Numbered from the stretch's first letter, positions 24,660 through 33,188 are shown. The stretch: DNA of 36,552 nt from a bacterium (GCA_021780115.1 JAJXZI010000033.1:1-36552); one strand, 5' to 3'. The notes: generated from the sequence alone by a model not told the origin. A program made the numbers and translations.

Positions 24660-24687
24660 ATTATACGCATCCGAGCAGCTAAGTCAC
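24660..24687 (-). promoter_or_regulatory. promoter of the cysteine synthase-sulfurtransferase operon
   Basis: On the minus strand GTGACT (24687-24682), 16 bp, and a perfect TATAAT (24665-24660). The start codon at 24634 is 25 bases further on, giving a leader of about 18-20 bases. The position rules out the two in-frame ATGs at 24661 and 24670 as starts. Confidence 0.7.
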
Positions 24688-24733
24688 AGGGTTTCTTGTC
24701 CGGACCGGATTGCCGGAAACAGTTCATTTGAGG

Positions 24734-24753
24734 CAACTCGAATGGTTGAGTTG
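24734..24753. repeat. inverted repeat upstream of the cysteine synthase promoter
   Basis: CAACTC and GAGTTG form 6-bp arms around 8 bases, about 47 bp upstream of the -35 box. It could be an operator, or a weak hairpin after the preceding minus-strand gene; there is no T run. Confidence 0.3.
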
Positions 24754-24857
24754 ATGTTGACAAAAGAAGTCCACGCTTCCGCCCGTGCGCCCTCGCTGGC
24801 CGAGGCATCGATGATGCCGGGTGATTCTTACCGCCGCGCAGGTCCTCGCCGCTCCTT

Positions 24858-25736
24858 TCACACACTCAGTATGCCGCGCACAAACTTGCAGTTGGCTTGA
24901 TAACTCTCCAGCATTGGCTGGCCCGACGGCACCGCGCCTTCAATTTGGACCCAGCCGGTGTAGCCGATGTCGTCCATGGCCGCGCGGACCTTCTGGAAAT
25001 CCACCTTGCCTTGACCGAGGAGCGAGCCGTTCTCCTTGAAATGGAACTCGCAGATGCGCCGGCCCAGCTTGCGAATCTCGGCGTAAATGTCGTACCCCAT
25101 GTCGTTGGAGTTGCACACGTCGTAGTAAACCCGGACGGCCCGTGAGCCGACGCGCTTCAGGATGTCGAGGTGCTGGTCCGCGCTGAGCCAGCTCTCGATG
25201 CCGAGTGCCACCCCGGCCTTCTCGGCCTTGGGCGCGACGGCCTTGAGCCGGCGCACGACTTCGTCCACGCCTGCCGCGTCCCCGCGCAGGTCGTCATTGC
25301 TGAAGAAGGCCAGCAGCACCACCCGCAGGCCGAGCGCCTGGCAGACGTCAACACTGTCACTGACCCACTCGACGGTACGCGGGTCGCTCTTGTAGGGCAC
25401 GTTGTTCAACTCCCCGATGGCGAGCGACGCGATCTCCAGGCCGGCCTGGCGCGCGGCTGTTTGGTAGCGTTGCTGGACCTCGTGTTGGCGCAGGCTCATC
25501 TGGTTGGCCACGGTGCCGAGGCTGACCTGCACACCGTCGAGGCCGATCTGCCGGGCCACCGCGAAGGCCGCCGGATCGCACATCTTGCCGATGGACCAGT
25601 CGCAAGCGCCGATCTTGAACCGACGCTTCCCCGGCGCGGCAAAGAGCGGCGCCAGCGAGTCCGAGACGAGGGCGGCGCCGACCGCCGAGCCGGAGCGGGC
25701 GAGCATTTGGCGGCGGGAGATCAAGGCGGCTTTCAT
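24858..25736 (-). CDS. Tat-exported xylose isomerase-like TIM barrel protein
   Basis: This 292-residue protein belongs to the sugar phosphate isomerase/epimerase (AP endonuclease 2-like TIM barrel) superfamily. It starts [20 protein letters not shown], a twin-arginine signal followed by a hydrophobic stretch and an LFAAPGK cleavage region, so it is exported folded. The barrel shows the usual metal ligands: Glu in ALGIESW, Asp in [10 protein letters not shown], His in CEFHFKENG and Glu in [10 protein letters not shown]. Verrucomicrobiota and Planctomycetota encode many such exported barrels, probably acting on sugars, but no substrate can be named. The ATG at 25736 fits the Tat signal exactly. 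It lies upstream of the cysteine synthase gene on the same strand but about 200 bp away, with a separate promoter between them, and diverges from the carB half. Confidence 0.9.
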   Translation of the reverse strand: MKAALISRRQMLARSGSAVGAALVSDSLAPLFAAPGKRRFKIGACDWSIGKMCDPAAFAVARQIGLDGVQVSLGTVANQMSLRQHEVQQRYQTAARQAGLEIASLAIGELNNVPYKSDPRTVEWVSDSVDVCQALGLRVVLLAFFSNDDLRGDAAGVDEVVRRLKAVAPKAEKAGVALGIESWLSADQHLDILKRVGSRAVRVYYDVCNSNDMGYDIYAEIRKLGRRICEFHFKENGSLLGQGKVDFQKVRAAMDDIGYTGWVQIEGAVPSGQPMLESYQANCKFVRGILSV

Positions 25737-25850
25737 GCCGGCCAAGCTACGCCGCGCGCAAATCGGAGGCCAGCGGATTTCGCCGGCGTTCCACTCGGCA
25801 CTCGACAACGTTTGCCCAGCCCGGCTTACTGGGGCGAGTCGGGACGCACC

Positions 25851-27641
25851 ATGACCGCTGAACAGTTGGCCAAAGCCAAATCGCTCGGGTTCTCCGACCG
25901 GCAGATCGCGCATCTGACCGGAAAGACCGAGGACGACATCCGCGCGTGGCGGCGGCAACTCGGCCTGGTGCCGAGCTATCGCCTGGTGGACACCTGTGCC
26001 GCCGAGTTCGAGGCCTACACGCCCTACTACTACTCGACCTACGACCGCGGCGACGACGAAGTCAGGCCCTCCGACCGGCGCAAGGTGATGATCCTGGGCG
26101 GCGGGCCGAATCGCATCGGCCAGGGCATCGAGTTCGATTACTGCTGCGTCCACGCCGCCTTCGCGCTCAAGGAGGACGGCTTCGAGACCATCATGGTGAA
26201 CTCAAATCCGGAGACCGTCTCCACCGATTACGACACCAGCGACCGGCTCTATTTCGAGCCGCTGACGCTGGAAGACGTGCTGCACATTTACGAGCGGGAG
26301 AAATGCTGGGGTGCCATCGCCCAATTCGGCGGGCAAACGCCGCTCAATCTCGCGCTCGGCCTGCAGAAGAACGGCGTCAACATCATCGGCACCAGCCCGC
26401 AGGGCATCGAAATCGCCGAGGACCGCAAGCTCTTCGCCGCGATGCTGCGCAAACTCGACATCCCGCAGCCGCCCAACGGCATCGCGACCAACGAAGCCGA
26501 GGCCGTGGCCATCGCCAAGACGCTGGGTTACCCGATCCTGGTGCGTCCGTCGTTTGTGCTGGGGGGGCGGGCGATGCAGATCGTCTATTCCGACGCGGAG
26601 TTGCAGCATTACATGCGGTTCGCCGTCGAGGCCTCGCCGGAGCGTCCGGTGCTGGTGGACAAGTTCCTCGAAGACGCCACCGAAGTGGACGTGGATTGCA
26701 TCGCCGACGTCGGCCGCTTCGACAATCCGGCGCAGGGCACCATCGTCATCGGCGGGATGCTGGAGCACATCGAATATGCCGGCGTCCATTCCGGCGACGC
26801 CGCGATGGTGCTACCGCCGCACACACTTTCCGAGCGCGTCATCCAGACCATCCAGAACTACACCCACGCGATGGCAAAGGAGTTGAAAGTCATCGGCCTG
26901 ATGAACGTGCAGTACGCCGTGAAGGGCGAGGCGGTGTACGTGCTTGAGGTCAACCCCCGCGCCTCGCGCACCGTGCCGTTCGTCAGCAAGGCCATCGGGG
27001 TGCCGCTGGCGAAGCTGGCGGCGAAAGTCATGGCCGGCCAGACGCTTCAGGCCCTTGGCTTCACGCGGGAAGTCCGGCCGAGGTATTGGGCCGTGAAGGA
27101 ATCGGTCTTCCCGTTCAACCGGTTCCACGGCCAGGACATTTTGCTCTCGCCGGAAATGCGGTCCACCGGGGAAGTGATGGGGCTGGACGCCGACCTGGGC
27201 GTTGCCTACGCGAAATCGCAAATCGCCGCCGGCGGTCCATTGCCGCTGGGCGGGCGGGTGTTCATCAGCGTCAGCGACGCCGACAAACGCCACGTCGCGG
27301 AGATTGCGCGGCAGTTTGTCGGCCTCGGTTTTGAGATCATCGCCACCAGCGGCACCGCCCGCGTGCTGGAACAGGCGGGCCTCAAAGTGCAGCGCATCTT
27401 CAAGCTTCAGGAAGGCCGCCCCAACGCGCTGGATTTCCTGAAGAACCGCGAAATCCAGCTCGTCATCAACACGCCGACCGGCGAAAGCCCGCGCGCCGAC
27501 GAAGTGCGCATTCGCACCACCGCCGTCTATTCCGGCACGCCGATCATGACGACCCTGAGCGGCGCGCGGGCCGCCGCGCTGGGCATCGCGGCCCTCCAGA
27601 AGCAAGGCTACGGGATCAAGACGTTGCAGGAATACCACTGA
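25851..27641 (+). CDS. carB: carbamoyl-phosphate synthase large subunit, C-terminal half (split carB)
   Basis: This 596-residue protein corresponds to about residues 430-1070 of the usual 1070-residue CarB. It starts in the oligomerisation domain ([18 protein letters not shown]), then [20 protein letters not shown], the second ATP-grasp unit ([69 protein letters not shown]) and the MGS-like regulatory domain ([30 protein letters not shown]). This half phosphorylates carbamate in other enzymes. The first ATP-grasp half is absent upstream: the reading frame continues open but covers only sequence antisense to the Tat gene. Split CarB is known in Methanocaldococcus and Aquifex, and the break is at a comparable place. 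The partner gene and carA are not in the window. Confidence 0.93.
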   Translation: MTAEQLAKAKSLGFSDRQIAHLTGKTEDDIRAWRRQLGLVPSYRLVDTCAAEFEAYTPYYYSTYDRGDDEVRPSDRRKVMILGGGPNRIGQGIEFDYCCVHAAFALKEDGFETIMVNSNPETVSTDYDTSDRLYFEPLTLEDVLHIYEREKCWGAIAQFGGQTPLNLALGLQKNGVNIIGTSPQGIEIAEDRKLFAAMLRKLDIPQPPNGIATNEAEAVAIAKTLGYPILVRPSFVLGGRAMQIVYSDAELQHYMRFAVEASPERPVLVDKFLEDATEVDVDCIADVGRFDNPAQGTIVIGGMLEHIEYAGVHSGDAAMVLPPHTLSERVIQTIQNYTHAMAKELKVIGLMNVQYAVKGEAVYVLEVNPRASRTVPFVSKAIGVPLAKLAAKVMAGQTLQALGFTREVRPRYWAVKESVFPFNRFHGQDILLSPEMRSTGEVMGLDADLGVAYAKSQIAAGGPLPLGGRVFISVSDADKRHVAEIARQFVGLGFEIIATSGTARVLEQAGLKVQRIFKLQEGRPNALDFLKNREIQLVINTPTGESPRADEVRIRTTAVYSGTPIMTTLSGARAAALGIAALQKQGYGIKTLQEYH

Positions 27642-27687
27642 GTCCGATTCCCGTTCCCGGTGGCTGGGGTGGCCCGGCTGCCTTCCT

Positions 27688-29013
27688 TCACGCTGCCTTC
27701 GGCGGAGTCGTGATCCTTCCCCGGATGGTCAGCATCAGCAATCCGCCCAACATTCCGAACGGCGCCATGAAGTAGAAGTAGCTGCCCAGGCTCCGGTCGA
27801 GCAGGCGGCCGAGGAAGTAGCCGGCCAGGCTGCCGCCGAAGTATTGGAAGGAGTCGATCACGCCCAGCGCGAAGCCCGCCCGGCGGCGCCCGCCGATGTC
27901 CATCGGCGCCGCCGAGCCGAGGATGGAGTGCGTCGAGTTGGCGGTGAACGAGATGAGGATCAGGAACAGGATGGCGGCGTTGGCGGAGTGGAACCGCGCG
28001 GCCAGCAGGATGATCGCGGTCTCCAGGAAGTAGAGCACCAGGGCCACCGGCGCGCGGCGGCCTTGGAACACCGTGTCCGAGACGTAACCGGAGAGGAGCG
28101 AGCCGGCCGACGCAACGAAGGGAATCAGGAAGGCGAGGAACTGGAACTGCGCGGACTTGAGGTCCACCTGGTAAAGCTCCTGCATGTAGCGCGGGAACCA
28201 TTGGTCCACGGCCTGCCGCACCGCGCCGGTGCAGGCGTAGGCGCAAGCCGTGATCCACACCACCGGGTTGCGGGTGATGGCGCGGATGACCTCGCGCACG
28301 TCGGCGCGGACGCCAGCGGGGCCGGAGTCGTCCGGGATGACGCCGGGGAAGCCGGTTTCCTCCGGCGTTTCCTTGACCGTTAACGCCATGACGACGGCGA
28401 CGAGGGCGCACAGAAGCGACGGCGTCCAGAACAGCCAGCGCCAGTGCAGCGGCGGAACATGAATCAGCCCCAGCAGGGTGAAGCCAGCCAGCAAGGCCGG
28501 GCCGAGAGTGAAAATGCCGAAGCGGCCCAGGTTGATCATGAATCCGAAGATGCCGGAGAAGCGTCCGCGCTCGCGGTGGGCGAACCAAGCGGTGTTGATT
28601 TTCACCATGCCCGGCGCGCCGAAGGCCTGGAGATAGCCGTCAAGCCCGCGAATCGCCACGAACAAGCCGAGCATCCCTGCGAAGGAGGCCGCGCCGAAGG
28701 CGAGGTTCATCGCGATGGTGCCGGCGGCGCCGATGAGCATGGCGCGCTTGCCGCCCATACGGTCGGTGAGCAAGCCGTTGATGATCTGGCCGCAAGCGTA
28801 AGCGAACAGCGCCGTAGTGATAATGGCGCCCATTTGCGCCCGCGAAAAACCGTACTGCTCGCTGATGGATTTGTTGGCTATCGAGAGGTTGTAGCGGCAC
28901 ATGTAGAACGAGGTGTACAGCAGGCCGAGAACGCCCCAGTTCAATCCGCGCCGCGCCCGGAAGCCGGGGGGGTAGGGCGGGCGGGCGAGCGGCGTGCTGG
29001 CGGCTTCGTTCAT
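27688..29013 (-). CDS. OPA-family MFS transporter (GlpT/UhpT-like)
   Basis: This 441-residue protein has about 12 hydrophobic segments and resembles the organophosphate:phosphate antiporter branch of the major facilitator superfamily. Signature pieces are LYTSFYMCRYNLSIANKSIS in helix 1, GFSRAQMGAIITTALFAYAC, GLLTDRMGGKRAML (the loop 2-3 motif), and FSGIFGFMINLGRFGIFTLG, with WFPRYMQELYQVDLKSAQF in the second half. Likely substrates are glycerol 3-phosphate, hexose phosphate or a related anion exchanged for phosphate. The MCRYN segment is typical of this branch. I chose the ATG at 29013; a GTG three codons earlier is also in frame. It converges with the carB half and diverges from the LON-domain gene. 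Confidence 0.9.
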   Translation of the reverse strand: MNEAASTPLARPPYPPGFRARRGLNWGVLGLLYTSFYMCRYNLSIANKSISEQYGFSRAQMGAIITTALFAYACGQIINGLLTDRMGGKRAMLIGAAGTIAMNLAFGAASFAGMLGLFVAIRGLDGYLQAFGAPGMVKINTAWFAHRERGRFSGIFGFMINLGRFGIFTLGPALLAGFTLLGLIHVPPLHWRWLFWTPSLLCALVAVVMALTVKETPEETGFPGVIPDDSGPAGVRADVREVIRAITRNPVVWITACAYACTGAVRQAVDQWFPRYMQELYQVDLKSAQFQFLAFLIPFVASAGSLLSGYVSDTVFQGRRAPVALVLYFLETAIILLAARFHSANAAILFLILISFTANSTHSILGSAAPMDIGGRRRAGFALGVIDSFQYFGGSLAGYFLGRLLDRSLGSYFYFMAPFGMLGGLLMLTIRGRITTPPKAA

Positions 29014-29032
29014 TGGTGCCACGGGTCAGGCT

Positions 29033-29047
29033 CAGCCGAGTCGGCTG
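29033..29047. repeat. 15-bp palindrome upstream of the OPA transporter
   Basis: CAGCCGA and TCGGCTG are perfect 7-bp arms around one base, 19 bp before the transporter start codon on the minus strand. The position suits an operator for a dimeric regulator. Confidence 0.4.
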
Positions 29048-29159
29048 GGCGGCAACGTAGGCAGCGCCGCCCATCGAGGCAAAGGGTTTCTGCCGATAGG
29101 GACAATGGGGGGCGCATCTCCATTTCTTGCCGCGCTCAGGCCGGCCTTTCCCGGCGACG

Positions 29160-29185
29160 GCGCCCGCCGCGGGTCCGGCGGGCGC
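29160..29185. repeat. GC-rich hairpin in the divergent region
   Basis: GCGCCCGCCG and CGGCGGGCGC form a perfect 10-bp stem with a 6-base loop, 52 bp before the LON gene start. No T run follows on either strand. It is upstream of the promoter candidate at 29204-29231 and so may be outside the transcript. Confidence 0.45.
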
Positions 29186-29203
29186 TGGTTGCCGGCATCC
29201 CAC

Positions 29204-29231
29204 TTGCGGAATTGGCCGGATTCCCTAGATT
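29204..29231 (+). promoter_or_regulatory. candidate leaderless promoter of the LON-domain gene
   Basis: TTGCGG, 16 bp, TAGATT, then 6 bases and the ATG at 29238. With the usual distance from the -10 box the first transcribed base would be the A of the start codon. Confidence 0.4.
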
Positions 29232-29237
29232 GTGCCG

Positions 29238-29921
29238 ATGAAATTGCCGCGCGAAGCTGCCGTGATGACCTTGCCGAACGCGACGCTTTTTCCCCAGGCG
29301 CTGCTGCCCCTTTACGTCTTCGAAACCCGCTACCGCCGGATGCTTGCCGACGCCCTCGCGGCGGACCGCGTCTTCTGCGTAGCCATGCAACGCCCCAACT
29401 GCACCCGCGAAGCGCCCGAAGCCGTGGCGGGTCTGGGGCTGATCCGGGTTTCCGTGCGACGCCCCGACGGCACCTCACACCTGATCTTGCAGGGCGTCGC
29501 CCGGGTGGAACTCGAAGAAACCGTCCGCTACCGGCCTTACCGCGTGCATCGCATCCGCCCGCTGTCGCCGCGGCCGTGCAACGACGTGACGGTGGACGCG
29601 CTGGTCTGCCGGGTGCGGGAGTTGATGGCCGAACGCATCGAGCTGGGCCTGCCGTGCCCGTTCCCGATGGTTTCCCCATGCCAGAATGTGCCGGCCAGCA
29701 AGGCCGCGCCGATGGCGTTCGCCGCGCGGGAGATCCTCAAATACGTGGGCGATCTGAAAAACCCGGAACACGTGGCCGACCTGGTTTCCTGCGCCGTGCT
29801 GCGCCAAGCCGAGGAAAGGCAGACCATCCTGGCCACGGTGGACCTGGAGACCCGCCTGCGCTACCTCATCCGTTTTCTGCTGGCCGACATCCGGCAGCGC
29901 CGCAAAGAAAGCAAGACATGA
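29238..29921 (+). CDS. LON substrate-binding domain protein
   Basis: This 227-residue protein is a stand-alone LON N-terminal (PUA-like) domain protein without the ATPase and protease parts of Lon. Typical elements are a hydrophobic LPNATLFPQALLPLYVFETRY at the N terminus, the RRMLADALAADRVFCVAM helix-strand, GVARVELEETVRYRPYRVHR and a helical C terminus ending AVLRQAEERQTILATVDLETRLR. Stand-alone relatives probably bind unfolded protein segments but have no established activity. I chose the ATG at 29238 over a GTG six bases earlier because the first residues already match. The gene overlaps the DUF1844 gene by four bases (ATGA), so both are translated together. The family is clear; the role is unknown. 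Confidence 0.9.
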   Translation: MKLPREAAVMTLPNATLFPQALLPLYVFETRYRRMLADALAADRVFCVAMQRPNCTREAPEAVAGLGLIRVSVRRPDGTSHLILQGVARVELEETVRYRPYRVHRIRPLSPRPCNDVTVDALVCRVRELMAERIELGLPCPFPMVSPCQNVPASKAAPMAFAAREILKYVGDLKNPEHVADLVSCAVLRQAEERQTILATVDLETRLRYLIRFLLADIRQRRKESKT

Positions 29922-30340
29922 GCGACCCCGCTTCCCGGGCTGAAACGACCGCCGCGCCGAGCCAGGAAGAAAGGATGGCCGGCCTGTTCGCGCATTTGGT
30001 GCTACAGCACACCCAGTTGGGCTTGATGCTGCTGGGCAAGACGCCCCGGCCCGATTCGGGCGAGACCGTGCGGGACTTGGACCACGCCCAATCGGTCATT
30101 GACCAATTGGAGATGATCGAGGCGAAGACCCGAGGCAATCTGAGCAAGGACGAAGCGGGTCTGCTCCGGCAGAGCCTGATGACCCTGAGGTTGGCCTTTG
30201 TCGAGGCGGTGGACACCGCGCCCGGCCCGGCCCCGGCCGATCACTCGCCCGCCGGGGAGGCCCGCCCGACGGCGACCGCGGAAGCCGCTCCGGCCTCCGC
30301 GCCGGAGGACTCGAAGAAGAAGTTCACCAAGAAGTATTGA
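29918..30340 (+). CDS. DUF1844 protein
   Basis: This 140-residue protein matches DUF1844. The conserved core (about residues 18-95) has a hydrophobic helix with LFAHLVLQHTQLGLMLLGK, then DLDHAQSVIDQLEMIEAKTR, GNLSKDEAGLLRQSLMTLRL and AFVEAV. The tail is a low-complexity Ala/Pro/Glu region ending in a Lys-rich SKKKFTKKY. No function is known for the family. It overlaps the LON-domain gene by ATGA. The core may bury against a membrane or a partner, but no clear transmembrane helix is present. It converges with the secreted parvulin gene across 46 bp, where GCCGGGC (30352) and GCCCGGC (30376) could pair as a weak hairpin without a T run. Confidence 0.88.
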   Translation: MSDPASRAETTAAPSQEERMAGLFAHLVLQHTQLGLMLLGKTPRPDSGETVRDLDHAQSVIDQLEMIEAKTRGNLSKDEAGLLRQSLMTLRLAFVEAVDTAPGPAPADHSPAGEARPTATAEAAPASAPEDSKKKFTKKY

Positions 30341-30386
30341 TCCGCAGCGGCGCCGGGCACGCCAGCCGGATTGCCGCCCGGCCCGC

Positions 30387-31472
30387 TTATTTGCTCTCGC
30401 TCTTCGGCGTTTCCGCCGCCAGCCCCGCGGGTTTCAAGCTGTCGTCCAGGATTTCGATGTGGGCATCCTTGCGCAATTTCTCCATGTACGGTGGCAGCAG
30501 TTTCTGCACCTGCCGCGCCTTGAGGAATTGCCGGATGTCGTCCGAAACCTTGGCCAATTCCAGCTTCTTGGCCGGGAACTTCTCGTAGAGCTTGATGACG
30601 TGGTAGCCGTAGGAAGTGGTGACGATGTCGCTGACCTGGTTCGTGCCCAGCGCGAAGGCCGCGGATTCGAACTCGGGCACCATCTGGCCGCGGGCGAAGG
30701 TGTACTCCCCGCCTTTGTCCTTTGAGCCGGGGTCATCGGAATAATCCCTGGCCAGCTTGGTGAAGTCCTCGCCCGCCTTGGCCCGTTTCTGGATGTCTTG
30801 GGCCAGCTTCAGCTTGGCCTTCTTGGCCTCATCGCTCAATTCCGCGCCGGTGGCGTGATCGCGGGTGCCGATCAGGACATGGGCGGCACGCACCGTTTCC
30901 GGCTGCTCGAATTTGGCGGGGTTCTCATCGTAAAACTGCTTCACGTCGTCGTCGGTGACATTGATCTTCAACTCCCGCTCCAACACCGTTTCGGCGGTCG
31001 CCTCCTCGGTCATGCGCTTGGAGACCATCGCTTCCGTCAATCCGGCGGCCTTCAACTGGCGCTCGAAGGACTCCGGGGATCCGGCCCGTTTTTTGGCCTC
31101 CGCGAACCGTTTTTGCGACAACTCCCGGCCCTGGGCCTTGTCCGCGTCGGTGGCCTTGGCCAGCAGGAGCTGAATCTGGATGAGCCGGTCGAGCACTTGC
31201 CTATCGACGCCCAAGGATTCGTCCGGGGTGAGGGTGCGCCCTTGCGCGGCAATGTTGGCCTTGACCGTCACAACGGCGTCATCCAACTGGCTGCGCTTGA
31301 TCTCCACCCCCGTGCCTTTGGCGATGACCCGGTCCGGGAACAGGTCGGCGGTTTTGCCCGCCGGTTGGCCGGCGGCCTCGGGTGCCGGCGCCTCGGCGGC
31401 GGCGAGCGGCGCGGCCAGGAGGGCGGCCGACAGGACAGCACTCAAGGCGAGCGCGCTAGGAAGGATTCTCAT
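30387..31472 (-). CDS. secreted parvulin-type peptidyl-prolyl isomerase (PpiC/SurA-like)
   Basis: This 361-residue protein starts with a Sec signal (MRILPSALALSAVLSAALLA, cleavage near AAAEAP), so it works in the periplasm. A SurA-like N-terminal helical part (DRQVLDRLIQIQLLLAKATD, EATAETVLERELKINVTDDD) precedes one parvulin rotamase domain (about residues 195-300) with VRAAHVLIGTRD, FTKLARDYSDDPGSKDKGGE, FARGQMVPEFESAAFALG and SYGYHVIKLYEKFPAK. A short helical C-terminal region follows. It probably helps fold outer-membrane or secreted proteins. Its ATG lies 32 bp after the serA stop, so it is likely read from the serA promoter, although a metabolic link is not obvious. It is distinct from the FKBP-like protein at 1372. 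Confidence 0.93.
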   Translation of the reverse strand: MRILPSALALSAVLSAALLAAPLAAAEAPAPEAAGQPAGKTADLFPDRVIAKGTGVEIKRSQLDDAVVTVKANIAAQGRTLTPDESLGVDRQVLDRLIQIQLLLAKATDADKAQGRELSQKRFAEAKKRAGSPESFERQLKAAGLTEAMVSKRMTEEATAETVLERELKINVTDDDVKQFYDENPAKFEQPETVRAAHVLIGTRDHATGAELSDEAKKAKLKLAQDIQKRAKAGEDFTKLARDYSDDPGSKDKGGEYTFARGQMVPEFESAAFALGTNQVSDIVTTSYGYHVIKLYEKFPAKKLELAKVSDDIRQFLKARQVQKLLPPYMEKLRKDAHIEILDDSLKPAGLAAETPKSESK

Positions 31473-31504
31473 GCTTTTCGGTTTTGCACCTTTCTTGGTT
31501 CAGT

Positions 31505-33094
31505 TCACAGTTGGACCACATGGACGTCGCTGATGTCCGCATCCCGCTGGAGCAGGGCCAGCGCCGCGGCCGGCGGCGGGCTGTCCAGATTCAGGACCGT
31601 CAGGGCGCGGCCCCCTTCGATGTCGCGGTTCAGGCTCATGCTGGCGATGTTGATGTGGTGATTGCCCATCAGCGTGCCGAGGTATCCGACAATCCCGGGC
31701 CGGTCCTTGTTCGTCATTAAAAACAAAACCCCTTCGGGGACGATCTCGACCGGATGGCTGTTGACGCGCACAATGCGCGGCTGGTTGCGGGTGCCGTAGA
31801 AGGTGCCGCCGGCGGACACCTTCTGGTCGCCGCTCCAGGCCTGAACGTGGAGCCACTCGTTGAAATCGGTTTCCTCGTTCGACTTGATCTCCTCGACCCG
31901 CAGCCCCAGCCCCTTGGCCATGGTGCGAACGTTGACCTGGTTGACATCCTTGCCACCCACCGACTCCAGGAACCCCTTGAGGACCGAACGGGTGATCGGG
32001 TCGCCCGGCATCTCGGTGGCCTTGCCGCCGTAGGTAATCACCAGCCGGTCGTTGCGCTTGGGACCGATCTGGCCGACCAACCGGCCCAGCTTCTCGCCCA
32101 AGCTCAAATAGGGCCGGACCTTTTCGTAGGTCTTGATGTCCAGGTTCGGCAGGTTCACGGCGTTGCGCACCGCGCCCGTGACCAGGAAATCGGTGATCGA
32201 CTCGGCCACTTCGATGCCGACGTTTTCCTGCGCCTCTTCGGTGCTGGCGCCCAGGTGCGGCGTCATGATCACCTGCGGCAGGGCGCGCAGCGGGAAGTCG
32301 GCCGGCGGCGGTTCGGTCTCGTAAACGTCCAGTGCCGCGCCGGAAACCTGGCCGCTCTGCAGCGCGGCGAGCAGGTCGGTTTCGTTCACGATGCCGCCGC
32401 GGGCGCAGTTCAGGATGCGGACCCCTTTCTTCATCTTGGCGAACGCGGCGGCGTTGAGCATCCCCTTGGTTTCCGCCGTCATCGGCATGTGAACCGTGAT
32501 GAAATCGGACCGGGCGTAGAGTTCGTCCAACTCGGCCATTTCCACCTGCAACGCGCTGGCCCGCGACAGCGTCAGGTACGGATCGTAGGCCAGCACCCGC
32601 AGGCCGAAGGCGATCGCGCGCCGCGCCACTTCGCTGCCGATACGGCCCAGCCCGAGGATGCCCAGCGTCTTGCCGTAAAGCTCGGTGCCGTTGAACGCCT
32701 TGCGGTTCCACTCCCCCGCCTTCATGGAGCCGTGCGCCTGCGGAATCTTGCGTGCCAACGCCATCAGCATGGAAAACGTCAACTCGGCGGTGGAAATGGT
32801 GTTACCGCCCGGCGTGTTCATCACCACGATGCCCCGCTGGGTGGCCGCCTCGACGTCAATGTTGTCCACCCCGACGCCCGCCCGGCCCACCACGCGCAGT
32901 TGCGGCGCGGACTCGATCACCTTGCGGGTGATCTTGGTTTCCGACCGCACCACGATGGCGACGGCGCCGGCGACCAGCGGGAGCAGTTCGGCTTCCGCGT
33001 GCTTCTTCGGCAGCACCACAACCTGGAATTCCCGCCGCTGTTGCAGCAGCGCGATTCCCTTGGGCGACACCGGATCGCAAACAAGCACTTTCAT
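31505..33094 (-). CDS. serA: D-3-phosphoglycerate dehydrogenase
   Basis: SerA oxidises 3-phosphoglycerate with NAD to 3-phosphohydroxypyruvate, the first step of serine synthesis. The 529-residue protein is the long type (as in Bacillus and Mycobacterium): an NAD-binding catalytic core (GRAGVGVDNIDVEAA, NTPGGNTISTAELT, LGILGLGRIGSEVARRA, ILNCARGGIVNETDL, TPHLGASTEEAQ with the catalytic His), an intervening ASB domain (NRLGRLVGQIGPK-like part from residue 315), and a C-terminal ACT domain (RPGIVGYLGTLMGNHHINIA) that usually binds serine. The ATG at 33094 begins MKVLVCDPVSPKG, the family N terminus. A good promoter lies just upstream and gives a leader of about 11 bases. The parvulin gene follows. 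Serine made here could feed the cysteine synthase at 23669. Confidence 0.97.
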   Translation of the reverse strand: MKVLVCDPVSPKGIALLQQRREFQVVVLPKKHAEAELLPLVAGAVAIVVRSETKITRKVIESAPQLRVVGRAGVGVDNIDVEAATQRGIVVMNTPGGNTISTAELTFSMLMALARKIPQAHGSMKAGEWNRKAFNGTELYGKTLGILGLGRIGSEVARRAIAFGLRVLAYDPYLTLSRASALQVEMAELDELYARSDFITVHMPMTAETKGMLNAAAFAKMKKGVRILNCARGGIVNETDLLAALQSGQVSGAALDVYETEPPPADFPLRALPQVIMTPHLGASTEEAQENVGIEVAESITDFLVTGAVRNAVNLPNLDIKTYEKVRPYLSLGEKLGRLVGQIGPKRNDRLVITYGGKATEMPGDPITRSVLKGFLESVGGKDVNQVNVRTMAKGLGLRVEEIKSNEETDFNEWLHVQAWSGDQKVSAGGTFYGTRNQPRIVRVNSHPVEIVPEGVLFLMTNKDRPGIVGYLGTLMGNHHINIASMSLNRDIEGGRALTVLNLDSPPPAAALALLQRDADISDVHVVQL

Positions 33095-33111
33095 AAAGCA
33101 AAAGGAGGCGC

Positions 33112-33140
33112 AGTCTAGGCGACTATCCGGGCAGGGTCAA
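33112..33140 (-). promoter_or_regulatory. serA promoter
   Basis: On the minus strand TTGACC (33140-33135), 17 bp, TAGACT (33117-33112). Transcription would start near 33105, about 11 bases before the start codon. No Shine-Dalgarno sequence fits in so short a leader. Confidence 0.65.
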
Positions 33141-33156
33141 ACAGTGAAAGAGGCTC

Positions 33157-33188
33157 CGCGGGGTGGTTTTCAGAACCAGAATCCCGCG
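33157..33188. repeat. nested inverted repeat upstream of the serA promoter
   Basis: Outer arms CGCGGG (33157-33162) and CCCGCG (33183-33188) enclose TGGTT (33164-33168) and AACCA (33174-33178) with a 5-base loop. It begins 17 bp upstream of the serA -35 box and could be an operator or a fragment of the local repeat family. Confidence 0.4.

Noticed and set aside
25170-25850. Upstream extension of the carB half
   Set aside because: The open frame continues, but it is antisense to the Tat-exported TIM barrel gene and shows no similarity to the N-terminal half of CarB.
30352-30382. GCCGGGC/GCCCGGC hairpin as a bidirectional terminator
   Set aside because: The arms are only 7 bp with a 17-base loop and no T run on either side.
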